A stretch of DNA of 64,000 nt, taken from JAUNBN01 sp036645935. GTDB lineage: Bacteria; Bacillota; Clostridia; Oscillospirales; Ruminococcaceae. A program made the position numbers and the translations under genes. Positions 34,859 through 43,083 of the stretch are shown here, piece by piece. Under the pieces are notes generated by a model. The model was not told where the DNA came from. It searched no databases and saw nothing but the letters and a program-made list of their open reading frames with translations. Location of the stretch: contig JAVXNE010000003.1 in the NCBI GenBank assembly GCA_036645935.1, positions 124,001 to 188,000 of the forward strand, read 5' to 3'. Position 1 is the first letter of the stretch. Each line of letters begins with the position of its first letter.

Positions 34859-35434
34859 CTAATTTTCGTTTTCGACCAAATAAGTAGCCTCAAGGTCGCA
34901 GAGGTGAAGTTTCACAGCAAGAGGAAACTTGCCGAATGCATTGGCGACAGAATACCCTCCGACACGTGCGTTGTCGTCAAACCCACCCATATGCCACCGT
35001 ATGGCGACAGCCTCTGCCGGTTTGAGACGCATAAAGCGCTCTATGAGCCAGACTGATTTTTCACCGTGTCCGAACGGGAATCGGTCTTCAATTGAATAGT
35101 ACGGGACCTTTTCCCACTGCCCCGTATCGTCGTTTTTTACATTTCGGGTAGTTTCTTTGTAAAACTCGGTTTTGCAAAGATCATGCAACAGCGAAACAAT
35201 AGCGACGCTTTCGGGATCCTCTTCATTTTCAATTTGATTGCGTTTGTAAAGCAAATCGAAAACATTGAGGGAATGAAGCACGAGTCCCTCGGCATGGGCA
35301 CCGTGGAATCGAGTGCTTGCCGGAGCAACAAAAAAATCGGTTCTTTTGGAGAGCCAATCGAGCAACTCCACATTGCCGGCGCGATTTATATATTGTTGGT
35401 AGTTCTGGATAAAGCGATCCTTAGATTCAGACAA
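34859..35434 (-). CDS. HD-domain hydrolase
   Basis: A 191-residue protein with the HD metal pattern: HGAHAEGLVLHS, then VSLLHDLCKTEFY (the HD pair), and a later WHMGGFD with GEKS upstream. Such proteins hydrolyse phosphoesters of nucleotides; some are phage- or plasmid-associated. It starts with TTG at 35434 after AAGGGG and lies nine bases downstream of a PC4-like ssDNA-binding protein gene, suggesting a nucleic-acid-related role. Substrate unknown. Confidence 0.8.
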   Translation of the reverse strand: MSESKDRFIQNYQQYINRAGNVELLDWLSKRTDFFVAPASTRFHGAHAEGLVLHSLNVFDLLYKRNQIENEEDPESVAIVSLLHDLCKTEFYKETTRNVKNDDTGQWEKVPYYSIEDRFPFGHGEKSVWLIERFMRLKPAEAVAIRWHMGGFDDNARVGGYSVANAFGKFPLAVKLHLCDLEATYLVENEN

Positions 35435-35443
35435 GATTACCCC

Positions 35444-35665
35444 TTATAGCTCGAGCGTATCGAGAATTTCCTTAAGTGCTTTTGTTTCTTCGATAGAGAG
35501 AGAAATGCCCTTGCCCATTTTTTCGTCGCCAGGGGCCCAGTCGCGAATATCGTATTTCGGATCGCGGTCGTTCCAGCTTATCAGGTTGAGCTTGCGACTC
35601 CAACCGTTAGAGCTTTCGGACAGCACGCCGATCTGTTCAACAATCTCATATTTGAATTCAGCCAC
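35444..35665 (-). CDS. ydbC: YdbC-like PC4-type ssDNA-binding protein
   Basis: A 73-residue protein matching the bacterial YdbC family: FKYEIVEQIGVLSES, NGWSRKLNLISWN, PKYDIRDWAP and KMGKGISLSIEE. The fold is that of the eukaryotic coactivator PC4 and binds single-stranded DNA as a dimer. It starts with GTG at 35665 after GGAGATGATGGT. Co-transcribed with the HD gene. Its biological role in bacteria is not settled. Confidence 0.85.
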   Translation of the reverse strand: MAEFKYEIVEQIGVLSESSNGWSRKLNLISWNDRDPKYDIRDWAPGDEKMGKGISLSIEETKALKEILDTLEL

Positions 35666-35761
35666 ACCATCATCTCCATTCGTTAGTTTACCGTATTGAT
35701 TCTACTACAAAGGGTGGATAAAAAACAAGTCCATTATGTATTAAAAGATAAAGAACCTCTC

Positions 35762-35789
35762 TTGACAAAACAGTTAAGTTCTGTATAAT
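35762..35789 (+). promoter_or_regulatory. Promoter of the tRNA-Gln/tRNA-Pro unit
   Basis: TTGACA at 35762-35767 and TATAAT at 35784-35789, both consensus, with a 16-base spacer. The tRNA starts 13 bases after the -10 box. Confidence 0.9.
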
Positions 35790-35802
35790 AAATCATGCGC
35801 AT

Positions 35803-35876
35803 TGCGGAATTGTGTAATGGTAGCACGACAGACTCTGACTCTGTTTGTCTGGGTTCAAATCCTAGTTCCGCAACCA
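35803..35876 (+). tRNA. tRNA-Gln (anticodon CTG)
   Basis: Acceptor stem TGCGGAA (35803-35809) pairs with TTCCGCA (35866-35872), followed by A and an encoded CCA. The anticodon stem ACAGA/TCTGT encloses CTCTGAC, giving anticodon CTG. The T-loop is TTCAAAT. Confidence 0.93.
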
Positions 35877-35881
35877 GCATT

Positions 35882-35903
35882 AAGCCGTTGCTCGCAACGG
35901 CTT
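35882..35903 (+). other. Hairpin between the two tRNAs
   Basis: AAGCCGTTG and CAACGGCTT form a perfect 9-bp stem with a 4-base loop. There is no real T-run, so it may be a processing signal or partial terminator in the tRNA precursor. Confidence 0.6.
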
Positions 35904-35910
35904 ATATTAT

Positions 35911-35987
35911 CGGGGTGTGGCTCAGCTTGGTAGAGCGCTTGGTTCGGGACCAAGAGGCCGCGAGTTCGAATCTCGCCACTCCGACCA
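35911..35987 (+). tRNA. tRNA-Pro (anticodon CGG)
   Basis: Acceptor CGGGGTG (35911-35917) pairs with CACTCCG (35977-35983) with one G-U; A and CCA follow. The anticodon stem CTTGG/CCAAG encloses TTCGGGA, anticodon CGG. The D-arm (GCTCAGCTTGGTAGAGC) and T-loop (TTCGAAT) are normal. The DNA beyond it is decayed and foreign-looking, so its 3' end is a plausible integration site. Confidence 0.95.
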
Positions 35988-35992
35988 AAAAG

Positions 35993-36024
35993 AAAGAACC
36001 GTCTTAGGACGGTTCTTTCTTTTT
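35993..36024 (+). terminator. tRNA unit terminator
   Basis: AAAGAACCGTC pairs with GACGGTTCTTT (4-base loop), followed by CTTTTT, a few bases past tRNA-Pro. Confidence 0.88.
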
Positions 36025-36450
36025 GGTTCGGTGCCTTCGGCACCGTCGCCTGCAGGCAGACTCTCCGTTTCGCTCAACATGAGAGAAAACCCTGCCGTTT
36101 TTCTTTCACACTATCTTTCCCTCCAAATACAATACACGCTGCATCTATTTTGACCTAATGACACAGCCGAGAGCCTCGACACGCAATTTGCGTGCTGCGG
36201 TTCTTGCTTTAGTTCAACAGCACTCCCGCACTCATTGCGTCTATTTTGACCTAACGGCACACGTCGAAACACCCCTGTATGGTATCGCTTTTGCTTTGCA
36301 AAAGCTCACGCTATGTAGGGGTTTTCTTCTCCGCAAACAGGCACGATCGGCTTGCCTGTTCGGTTGCAAGCGGCCGACGGCTCGCTGTCGCTACCACCTT
36401 TTTGCGGGTTTAAGGCTTCGCTTCGGGTATCTTTTCTGTCCACAAAACAC
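36025..36450. repeat. Decayed spacer with a 15-base direct repeat
   Basis: No intact gene. The 15-base sequence TCTATTTTGACCTAA occurs at 36144-36158 and 36240-36254 with similar flanks, 96 bases apart. The composition and mosaic look suggest remnants of a mobile element, but no element family is identified. Confidence 0.5.
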
Positions 36451-36494
36451 AAAAGAGGAGGCAAAAAGATTTTATCTTTTTTGCCTTCTCTTTT
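36451..36494. other. Long purine/pyrimidine hairpin
   Basis: A 20-base arm AAAAGAGGAGGCAAAAAGAT is almost completely complementary to 36474-36494, with a 3-base loop. It could act as a terminator in either direction. Confidence 0.5.
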
Positions 36495-36564
36495 GGGCTA
36501 TTTTCATGTGTAAAAATAGGATAAACTCAATTAAGAGTATTTATATAATGTTTTAGGAGGAAAG

Positions 36565-36797
36565 ATGATTATGAAAATGCCATAAGAACCAATAGAAATC
36601 ATTATGTTTTCCCCCTGTGGGGTGAACGGCATGGCTTGTTATAAACATTGCTGTCTGAAAACCCCTGTGACGGATGTTTGAAACACGCTGAGGTGAAAGC
36701 AGGGCATTGTCGCAAATGTAAAATTAAAGACTTTGTAAAAGAAAAAGGGATAACCCACGGCTGCGGGTGTGATTCATTCCCATGTAATCAGATGTAA
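36565..36797 (+). pseudogene. DUF3795-like cysteine-rich protein, inactivated
   Basis: A good ribosome binding site (AGGAGG) precedes ATG 36565, but the frame meets TAA at codon 7. Beyond it the same frame reads EPIEIIMFSPCGVNGMACYK, the start typical of DUF3795 proteins. A frameshift near 36655-36665 then moves the match to another frame: PCDGCLKHAEVKAG, HCRKCKIKDFVKEKG and CGCDSFPCNQM. The spacing of cysteines fits the family, and one expected cysteine is lost. With a stop and a frameshift it is a recent pseudogene. It abuts the IS256 remnant on the other strand. Confidence 0.7.
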
Positions 36798-36822
36798 AAC
36801 TTAGAGAAACGCTATAATCAGA

Positions 36823-37085
36823 AACACCGCCCCAATTGCAGCGCAGATAGCTGTCGTCCACAGAGACATACGGATAGCGCCCGCTCTGCAACAGACGGTT
36901 GCGCCAGTCCACAATGTGACCGTAGGCTTTTTTGTTCAAGCTCGCTTGATGGTTATAGATAAAACCTTGCTGCCCAGAGTGATTCGGTGATGGCATCTAC
37001 CCGCGCACCGAAACGCCGGCGAGGTAGATCTTGATGAGTGTTTCCTTTACGCTGATCTCCCTGCCACGATACCGCTCAATGCATA
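36823..37085 (-). pseudogene. IS256-family (mutator-type) transposase remnant
   Basis: On the minus strand, from 37085 downwards, pieces of one transposase appear in different frames: ERYRGREISVKETLIK, then YLAGVSVR, RVDAITESLW, and LNKKAYGHIVDWRNR with GRYPYVSVDDSYLRCNWGG. These match the centre of IS256/MuA-like transposases, where the last part reads YPYVYVDGIYLRRNWGG. At least two frameshifts are present, and similarity ends abruptly after NWGG. No terminal inverted repeats were found. It is an old, inactive fragment marking past insertion here. Confidence 0.75.
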
Positions 37086-37098
37086 GATATTTCCAAGA

Positions 37099-38025
37099 CT
37101 ATTGTATATGCAGCCGTATCCAGCTTTGAGGCAAAAAGTTGTGAATTTCGCAGTCCCCTGAACCATATGTGAAAATTGACGGACATACTACTATTTTATC
37201 AGGATTACTATTTATCCACGCAGCCCAAGCACTGAATGTGCTGTTGGCAATAATATTGTGCTTACAGAGGCTCATAAGCTGCATATCGACATAATTATCT
37301 CTGCCTAAATTCCAGTCAACGTAAGTTATGTTTTGAAATGGTAAGTTTTTTTTACACCATTCTGTCTCGTCAGAAAAGCAAAAATAGTTCGTATCACTTG
37401 TGTGGGATGAAATTATTTTTGCCGCGTCAGCATAATAGGAAGCGTCTAAACATGGATATAGTTGAGGATGCTTTAAAAAATCTCCACGTCGCACATGAAT
37501 TGACACCGAATTTGTTGTGGCAATTTTAAATGCGGTTTCTTGGTTTTTTTCACTCAAGGTTTTTTTAAAAGTGAATGACTGCCTTAGAGTATTTGATATT
37601 TTTTCATACAGGGATAACTGTTGCCAATACCCAACCACAAATGCATTATCAACATCTGTATGGGCATAGCCATGCAGATTCTCTGCTGAGAAATCTTTTT
37701 CCGAGATAGTTTTTGGTGTCCTACAGCCCAGTTTTGATAAAAGCACATTTTTGATATTATTAGAGCTGTATTTTTTTAAGTCGTGTGGGTCTGCAAAATC
37801 AGCTTCAATCTCAAAAATGTCTTTCAAGAAATAGCCATGCAGATGATAGTTTTCATTATAAAATTTGTTTTGCGCGTTTTTAGGAGACAATCGGTTCCAT
37901 GAAGGACACTGTAAATCGCGTTTACACAAAAGCACCTCACGTTTATTCTCTTCTAATAGCTTAGAATAAGCGTATTGAAACATTTGATTTCCAAGGCCAC
38001 CTGAAATATTTACAATAACCATCAT
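37099..38025 (-). CDS. GT11 family glycosyltransferase (alpha-1,2-fucosyltransferase-like)
   Basis: A 308-residue glycosyltransferase. The start VNISGGLGNQMFQYAYSK, the GDP-fucose motif SIHVRRGDF, and the C-terminal DMQLMSLCKHNIIANSTFSAWAAW are hallmarks of family GT11. Such enzymes add alpha-1,2-fucose (or related sugars) to surface glycans. AGGAG precedes ATG 38025; ATG 38022 is equally possible. The gene is AT-richer than its neighbours, stands alone without other glycan genes, and lies between a transposase remnant and a decayed spacer, all signs of horizontal transfer. Confidence 0.88.
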   Translation of the reverse strand: MMVIVNISGGLGNQMFQYAYSKLLEENKREVLLCKRDLQCPSWNRLSPKNAQNKFYNENYHLHGYFLKDIFEIEADFADPHDLKKYSSNNIKNVLLSKLGCRTPKTISEKDFSAENLHGYAHTDVDNAFVVGYWQQLSLYEKISNTLRQSFTFKKTLSEKNQETAFKIATTNSVSIHVRRGDFLKHPQLYPCLDASYYADAAKIISSHTSDTNYFCFSDETEWCKKNLPFQNITYVDWNLGRDNYVDMQLMSLCKHNIIANSTFSAWAAWINSNPDKIVVCPSIFTYGSGDCEIHNFLPQSWIRLHIQ

Positions 38026-38815
38026 AAAACTCCTGATTTGACTGTTTGATAGCTGTCATTATAGCATCATTATTTAATAATACAGGCTCTTTGTCAAATG
38101 TTAGAGTCATGCTCCAACTTCAATTAAATTGAATCACAGTAAACGCGATGATTTTGATCTGTCCCAACGTTAGGGCTTGTTGTGAAACGTCAGCAACTTA
38201 CGAGGATTTTAAGGTTGCACCGCCAGAGGCTTCAAGGGGTTGCACGATGTTATTTGTGTATTGATGTAAAGCCCGACGGGTAGACTAATTACAAATAGGT
38301 CTGCGCTTGAGTTTAAAGACTGCGAGCTTACTTAAATGACTGATCCGTTACTCGCGGATGATAAAAACCGAGTAAAAAATGCGGATTACCCAAATGCTAA
38401 AACACGAATCCATGTTTGATGAACATCGGAATATCAGGTTATCCAAAAGGGTTCGCTTATGGTGCAAAAGTCATTAACGCGTCATCTGTATATGACGTCG
38501 ATTAACTTGTAAAAGAGCTACTGATTTGAAAACCAGCGTCTGGTAAATATTCATACCGCGAGCACTCCGATGGAGCTATACCTGCTGATCTTACCACTCG
38601 AATATTGCTTAATGGGTGACCAATCACATACTATTGTTATTTGATATAATGCCTCCTGTTCTATGTTCTTCAAACATTTTAAACGCAACATCAGATTCCA
38701 ATAATACTTCGATTCGTACCAATAGCACGGCAGCAAAAGTCTTCATTGGATTTTTGACATAAACTCCCTTTCTTTAGGGGTTCTTTGTGTGCCATCGGTG
38801 CTTTTAGTGATAAGT
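38026..38815. other. Gene-free spacer, probably decayed
   Basis: About 790 AT-rich bases with only short, unconvincing frames. No tRNA, transposase signature or clear terminator was recognised. Confidence 0.5.
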
Positions 38816-38892
38816 GATATTTGCATTTTGATATTTGCATTTTGATATTTGCATTTTGATATTTGCATTTTGATATTTGCATTTTGATATTT
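38816..38892. repeat. 14-bp tandem repeat, 5.5 copies
   Basis: GATATTTGCATTTT is repeated head to tail at 38816, 38830, 38844, 38858 and 38872, followed by a half copy. All full copies are identical. On the minus strand the unit encodes an open repeat in several frames, but no gene is apparent. Confidence 0.97.
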
Positions 38893-39079
38893 AACTACCC
38901 TATTAAAAACATGTATTAACGCACCCAAAGAAAGGGTATATTAAAAAAAACGCTCGTCAAGATAACTCGCATTTTATCCCACAACTTAGCAATACTATAT
39001 TGTTTATAAAGCTCTGTAAAAATATCCTAAAATATAACAACGAAAATATTCTCTCAAGTCAAACAAGGTAACTCGTACA

Positions 39080-39123
39080 ATAAAACAACCCCATAAACAG
39101 GCTGTTTCAGCCGATTTATGGGG
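39080..39123 (-). terminator. Terminator of the tRNA array
   Basis: CCCCATAAA and TTTATGGGG (39089-39097 and 39115-39123) enclose a GGCTG-CAGCC inner stem, followed on the minus strand by TTGTTTTATT. It is just downstream of tRNA-Cys. Confidence 0.85.
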
Positions 39124-39131
39124 AGCAAATT

Positions 39132-39205
<74 letters not shown>

Positions 39206-39242
39206 GATTTCTAACGGCCGCTTTATAGGCGGCCGTTCGGGT

Positions 39243-39318
39243 TGGAGCGGGTTACGAGGCTCGGACTCGCTACCTCCACCTTGGCAAGGTGGCGCTCTAC
39301 CAGATGAGCTAAACCCGC
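39243..39318 (-). tRNA. tRNA-Gly (GCC), copy 2
   Basis: Acceptor GCGGGTT, anticodon arm CCACC-TTGCCAA-GGTGG giving GCC, encoded CCA. Its sequence is identical to the copy at 39643-39718. Confidence 0.94.
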
Positions 39319-39324
39319 AATTTA

Positions 39325-39400
<76 letters not shown>

Positions 39401-39403
39401 AAA

Positions 39404-39480
39404 TGGCGACCCGGATGAGGCTCGAACTCACGACCTCCAGCGTGACAGGCTGGCGTTCTAACCAACTGAACTACCGGGCC
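39404..39480 (-). tRNA. tRNA-Asp (GTC)
   Basis: Acceptor GGCCCGG, anticodon arm CCAGC-CTGTCAC-GCTGG giving GTC, T-loop TTCGAGC, encoded CCA. Confidence 0.94.
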
Positions 39481-39484
39481 AAAA

Positions 39485-39560
39485 TGGTGGGAACAACAGG
39501 GCTCGAACCTGTGACACCCTGCGTGTAAGGCAGGTGCTCTACCAGCTGAGCTATGCTCCC
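39485..39560 (-). tRNA. tRNA-Val (TAC)
   Basis: Acceptor GGGAGCA, anticodon arm CCTGC-CTTACAC-GCAGG giving TAC, T-loop TTCGAGC, encoded CCA. Confidence 0.94.
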
Positions 39561-39642
39561 CCTTTGCGCCGTGCTAAATGCGCAGACAGCTTTGTTATCA
39601 TACAATAAACGCCGACGGTTGTCAACCGCAAAAGGGAGAGAT

Positions 39643-39718
39643 TGGAGCGGGTTACGAGGCTCGGACTCGCTACCTCCACCTTGGCAAGGTGGCGCTCTAC
39701 CAGATGAGCTAAACCCGC
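39643..39718 (-). tRNA. tRNA-Gly (GCC), copy 1
   Basis: First tRNA after the promoter at 39758-39786. Same sequence as the copy at 39243-39318 over its whole length, including the GCC anticodon and CCA. Confidence 0.94.
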
Positions 39719-39757
39719 AAAACACGATTGTCGACACACGGAAAATGCGACTTCAAT

Positions 39758-39786
39758 ATAGTAATAAATATTGAGCGTTTTGTCAA
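39758..39786 (-). promoter_or_regulatory. Promoter of the tRNA array
   Basis: Minus-strand TTGACA (39781-39786), 17-base spacer, TACTAT (39758-39763), about 40 bases before the first tRNA-Gly. Confidence 0.85.
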
Positions 39787-40053
39787 CCCGTTTTACGTCA
39801 ATTTGAGGGGAGGGTCAAAATATATGCGAATCTCTGCACTGCTTTGACAGAACGCCGATCGTTATTTTACGCTTGTTTATTCGCATTGCACCCGCTCACC
39901 CATCTTTCGCTTCAACGATGAGAAATTGTTCAGCATTGGTCGCCGGTTGACTTCTTTAAGCGCTTTTACTATACTGAATGAAATCAAATAGACAACTTGC
40001 GTTTCGCATGAGCACTCGTGAGAATCTAATTTATGTTTAAAGGGAGTGCGCAT

Positions 40054-40572
40054 TTGAGCAATAGGAATGTAAAACTGCACAACATAATATTTCCGATATG
40101 GCTTTTATGGATTCTGCCAATCACATGGATAGTGGTTCTTCCGGCCAATTTTGTTATCGATTTAGCCGTCATCGTTTTGACATTAAAATACTTAAAAATA
40201 ACAGATATCAAATTTAAGGCAAAAGCCGTTGTTTTAAAGACATGGTTTTTTGGTTTTCTTGCGGATTTTATTGGCACTGCGTTTATGTTTTTGGCAAACA
40301 TAATAAACTTTGACAATAACACTCCGTTGGGCAGCTGGTGGACAGACAATATTTCAAACGCCGTGAGTTATCATCCGTTTGCAAGCATTTGTTCGGTTCT
40401 GTGGATAGGCACATGTATAGTAATCACCGCAGCACTGATTTTTATTTTTAACTACAAAATAAGTTTCAAAAAATTAGATATAGAAGATAATCAAAAGAAG
40501 ACATTGGCATTGTCAATGGCAATCTTTACTGCACCGTATTTGTTTTATCTGCCCACCTCATGGTTTTTCTGA
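40054..40572 (+). CDS. Multi-pass membrane protein, unknown
   Basis: A 172-residue protein with about five hydrophobic segments (IIFPIWLLWILPITWIVVLP, the following FVIDLAVIVLTL, TWFFGFLADFIGTAFMF, a C-terminal pair near VLWIGTCIVITAALIFIF and IFTAPYLFYLPTSWFF). I start at TTG 40054 because GGGAG lies seven bases upstream, inside the frame that opens at ATG 40033. AT-rich codon use unlike the core genes. No family recognised and no operon partner. Confidence 0.65.
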   Translation: MSNRNVKLHNIIFPIWLLWILPITWIVVLPANFVIDLAVIVLTLKYLKITDIKFKAKAVVLKTWFFGFLADFIGTAFMFLANIINFDNNTPLGSWWTDNISNAVSYHPFASICSVLWIGTCIVITAALIFIFNYKISFKKLDIEDNQKKTLALSMAIFTAPYLFYLPTSWFF

Positions 40573-40644
40573 GCATCACCTACGCCCACTTTTCTAACGC
40601 TAAAAATTCATGCAATTGATATGGTTTCAATAAATCTTACGCCA

Positions 40645-40687
40645 ACACGCCGCTCTGCTGACTTTCCGTATCAGCAGAGCGGCGTGT
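40645..40687. other. 17-bp perfect hairpin
   Basis: The arms 40645-40661 and 40671-40687 are perfectly complementary with a 9-base loop. No T-run follows on either strand, so it is not a standard terminator. It may be part of a small mobile or repetitive element. Confidence 0.8.
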
Positions 40688-41214
40688 CTGTGCTTGCAAC
40701 GCGTTTCAAAGTCACTGCCCCCCGGAGGATACCCACAGCAATTGTTGATGTTTAATATGCCCCTTTCCACTCTCCTGGCAACACTGCGAATCGGCAGTTT
40801 GCAGATGAGTGACATCTTGCGACGGCTTTCGGCGTTTAATTGCGGCTATGTCAATCGGTTGGTTGCGTTAAACCTTCGGAATATCCTTTCGGATTCAGGC
40901 ACACGCAGCTTTTCAAGTCGCTCGATGCATTTGCAAAAGCACTTGACTGTTTTCGCTGTTCGGTTTCAGGTTTTCGGTACTGCAATCCGCCTTTCACACT
41001 ATATTCTTTTGTCTGTCAAAGCCAAATAACCCTCTCGACAAGATTCACTTGCTGTTCACCGGGTTTTATTTCGGCAATAAGCCTCAACTCAGTCAGAACT
41101 GCGCAAGCTATCTCTATCAAGAGGGCGGTAAAACTGCGAGCTTGCTTGACAAAAGATCACTGTGTGGAGATTGGTAATCGGCTGATTACGGATATATGGC
41201 TGCTGCTGCGAGGC
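40688..41214. other. Spacer without convincing genes
   Basis: Open plus frames exist (40694-41029, 40840-41439) but have no ribosome binding site, and the longer one runs antisense into the DUF2871-like gene. I do not call them. Confidence 0.5.
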
Positions 41215-41628
41215 TCAGTTCTTCGCAATTTTCCTGAGCGAGAGGATCAAACAGACGATGCCGATTCCAGTAAGTATATGTCCAATACCGGCCATTCCCG
41301 AGATCGCAGCGCTAACTCCTGCAGACAGAGTAAAGCCCAAAACCTGTGGAATACCGCGCACCACGAGCATCACGGCCGTCAGCGGAACACCAACATTGTA
41401 AACAGCAAAAAACACTCTGAACAGCTTTTGCTCCTGTAATTTGGAATGCGCCGCAAAGAGCGCCACCATGAGAAACACAATCATGCCCAGCAAAAACAGA
41501 TGCACGTGAACTTTACCTAATGCCGTAACGCCGGTGAAGCTGTTAAACTTTGTGAATTCACGATAAAACACACCGCCAACCATCGCGGCAATTGCGTAAC
41601 CGAGTGAGAGGTTGAGATACTTTTTCAT
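41215..41628 (-). CDS. DUF2871-like membrane protein
   Basis: A 137-residue protein with four predicted helices. The N-terminus MKKYLNLSLGYAIAAMVGGVFYREFTKF and GKVHVHLFLLGMIVFLMVALF match my memory of DUF2871 proteins; conserved His, Arg and Glu lie near the membrane. It starts one base after the upstream membrane protein gene ends. Function unknown. The two genes appear to be controlled by a TetR regulator encoded just upstream. Confidence 0.75.
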   Translation of the reverse strand: MKKYLNLSLGYAIAAMVGGVFYREFTKFNSFTGVTALGKVHVHLFLLGMIVFLMVALFAAHSKLQEQKLFRVFFAVYNVGVPLTAVMLVVRGIPQVLGFTLSAGVSAAISGMAGIGHILTGIGIVCLILSLRKIAKN

Positions 41629-41629
41629 T

Positions 41630-42292
41630 TTACTTATTTCCTTTCATTGCAAAATAGCCGATGAGAACAGTCCAGACATAAGCACATGTTTTAGGAATCA
41701 TCAGGATTCCCACAGCAGGCACAGTGTCTGCAAACAGAACAACCGGGATGTAGAAGGCAAAACTCAGCACAACAGTCAGCCAAAGATTGCGGAAGGCCTT
41801 GTCGTTTGCGGATTTCGCACTGCGATAAAAGAGCACGACAATCAGAAGCCCGAGCAGTGCAAACGGGATGTTGCGATAGATTCCCCACGAGAGCGGCGCG
41901 TTGGCGCTCGTCCAATCGTTCTGAGGCATCAAGCACAGTACAATGCGGCTCAGCGCCAAGACATAAACTGCCGCTGTGAGTCCCCTGCGTCCGGTGATCG
42001 CATAGCGTTCGCGCCAGACATAGTAAAGCAGCACGTAAAATACTGTCATCGTGACCGATGTAATCAGCTGTCCAAGGCCCAGCGCTGCAGTATAGCTTTC
42101 AAGACCGGTTGTGCACAGCGCTATCGCACGCGGCACAAGGTGGAACGCGTCGCCACAGCCCAACGTTACAGCCATGATGCCAAAGAAGAAATACTGCTTT
42201 CTTCCCTTGCTGTTTTTGATCATCAGTATACCCAGTGTGGTGACAGTGACAAGGTACACAATGTCGAAAAGCGTTTCCATAATTGCCTGCAT
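41630..42292 (-). CDS. Seven-helix membrane protein, unknown
   Basis: A 220-residue protein with about seven hydrophobic segments and a basic C-terminus (AMKGNK). Start at ATG 42292 after GGGAGTGGTTTT; the frame is open further upstream. Positions such as DAFHLVPRA and YVWRERYAITGRRG hint at a conserved core, but I cannot name a family. It is coupled to the DUF2871-like gene and follows a TetR gene and an operator-like palindrome at 42408-42421. Confidence 0.75.
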   Translation of the reverse strand: MQAIMETLFDIVYLVTVTTLGILMIKNSKGRKQYFFFGIMAVTLGCGDAFHLVPRAIALCTTGLESYTAALGLGQLITSVTMTVFYVLLYYVWRERYAITGRRGLTAAVYVLALSRIVLCLMPQNDWTSANAPLSWGIYRNIPFALLGLLIVVLFYRSAKSANDKAFRNLWLTVVLSFAFYIPVVLFADTVPAVGILMIPKTCAYVWTVLIGYFAMKGNK

Positions 42293-42407
42293 AAAACCAC
42301 TCCCATCCGAATTTAAGCTCAATATCTATGAACCGCGAAAAGAATCTCTTTTAGCACATTATCTATGTTGAAAAACTCTTAGGCCAACTTTAAGTGCCTA
42401 TAGAAAA

Positions 42408-42421
42408 TGACTGAATAGTCA
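42408..42421. promoter_or_regulatory. TetR-type operator candidate (membrane gene pair)
   Basis: Perfect palindrome TGACT-GAAT-AGTCA between the TetR gene and the two membrane protein genes. It lies near a possible minus-strand promoter region and resembles TGAC-type TetR/AcrR operators. Confidence 0.5.
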
Positions 42422-42496
42422 GTTTGACCAACACTTGAATGTTAAAACAATATCTGTTTTCTGTGAAAGCGCGCCGCCTTACAGGGACTGATCACG

Positions 42497-43054
42497 TCAA
42501 TAAATCGTGCGGCGAATCATTTCAAGAAGTACGGCACAGGAACTTTTTCGCCGCATCAGAAGGGAAACAACACCAGACAGGATGAAATCCACAAAATCAG
42601 ACAGTGTGAATTTTTCATCAAAGACGTCGGCCCGCACATTTGGGTCATTCTTTAAATTCTCAATCAACCCCACCGCCATGTGCACAAAGTAGCGATCCAT
42701 CGTTTGACGCGCCTCTCCCTTGTCTCCACCGGCAAATCCGATAGAATGGGCGGTAAAAAAATTAGGATATTCGATCATTCCCGTTTTTATGCGCTCAAAT
42801 ATGCTCTCTACCAAATTGAGAAACGGCATCCCCGTTTCGCAGATGCGCTCAACATGAAAAATGTCCTGCCACACGCTTTCAATGGTGGCGATTGCGAGAT
42901 CGTTTTTAGACGAAAAATAATTGTAAATCGAGCCGAGTGCCACGTTGCATCTTTTTGCAACAAAGCGCATAGTCAGCGCAGACAGCCCGAACTCGGATAC
43001 GATCTCCCGGCATGTTCGCAGAATTGCCTCTCTTGAAGTGACAACAGTGTTCAT
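42497..43054 (-). CDS. TetR-family transcriptional regulator
   Basis: A 185-residue regulator. The N-terminal helix-turn-helix (about residues 8-54) reads REAILRTCREIVSEFGLSALTMRFVAKRCNVALGSIYNYFSSKNDL in pieces typical of TetR. The ligand domain is not recognisable. Start at ATG 43054 after GAGGTGATTGTT. Palindromes at 42408-42421 and 43071-43083 suggest it controls the downstream membrane pair and itself, probably in response to a small toxic or signalling compound. Confidence 0.88.
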   Translation of the reverse strand: MNTVVTSREAILRTCREIVSEFGLSALTMRFVAKRCNVALGSIYNYFSSKNDLAIATIESVWQDIFHVERICETGMPFLNLVESIFERIKTGMIEYPNFFTAHSIGFAGGDKGEARQTMDRYFVHMAVGLIENLKNDPNVRADVFDEKFTLSDFVDFILSGVVSLLMRRKSSCAVLLEMIRRTIY

Positions 43055-43070
43055 AACAATCACCTCTAAA

Positions 43071-43083
43071 TGAACTTTGTTCA
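43071..43083. promoter_or_regulatory. TetR-type operator candidate (autoregulation)
   Basis: Palindrome TGAAC-TTT-GTTCA located 17 bases upstream of the tetR start codon. It shares the TGA...TCA frame with the palindrome at 42408-42421. Confidence 0.45.

Noticed and set aside
38816..38892. CRISPR array
   Set aside because: The repeats are contiguous 14-mers without spacers.
40694..41029. 111-codon plus-strand frame after the 17-bp hairpin
   Set aside because: No ribosome binding site and no recognisable sequence.
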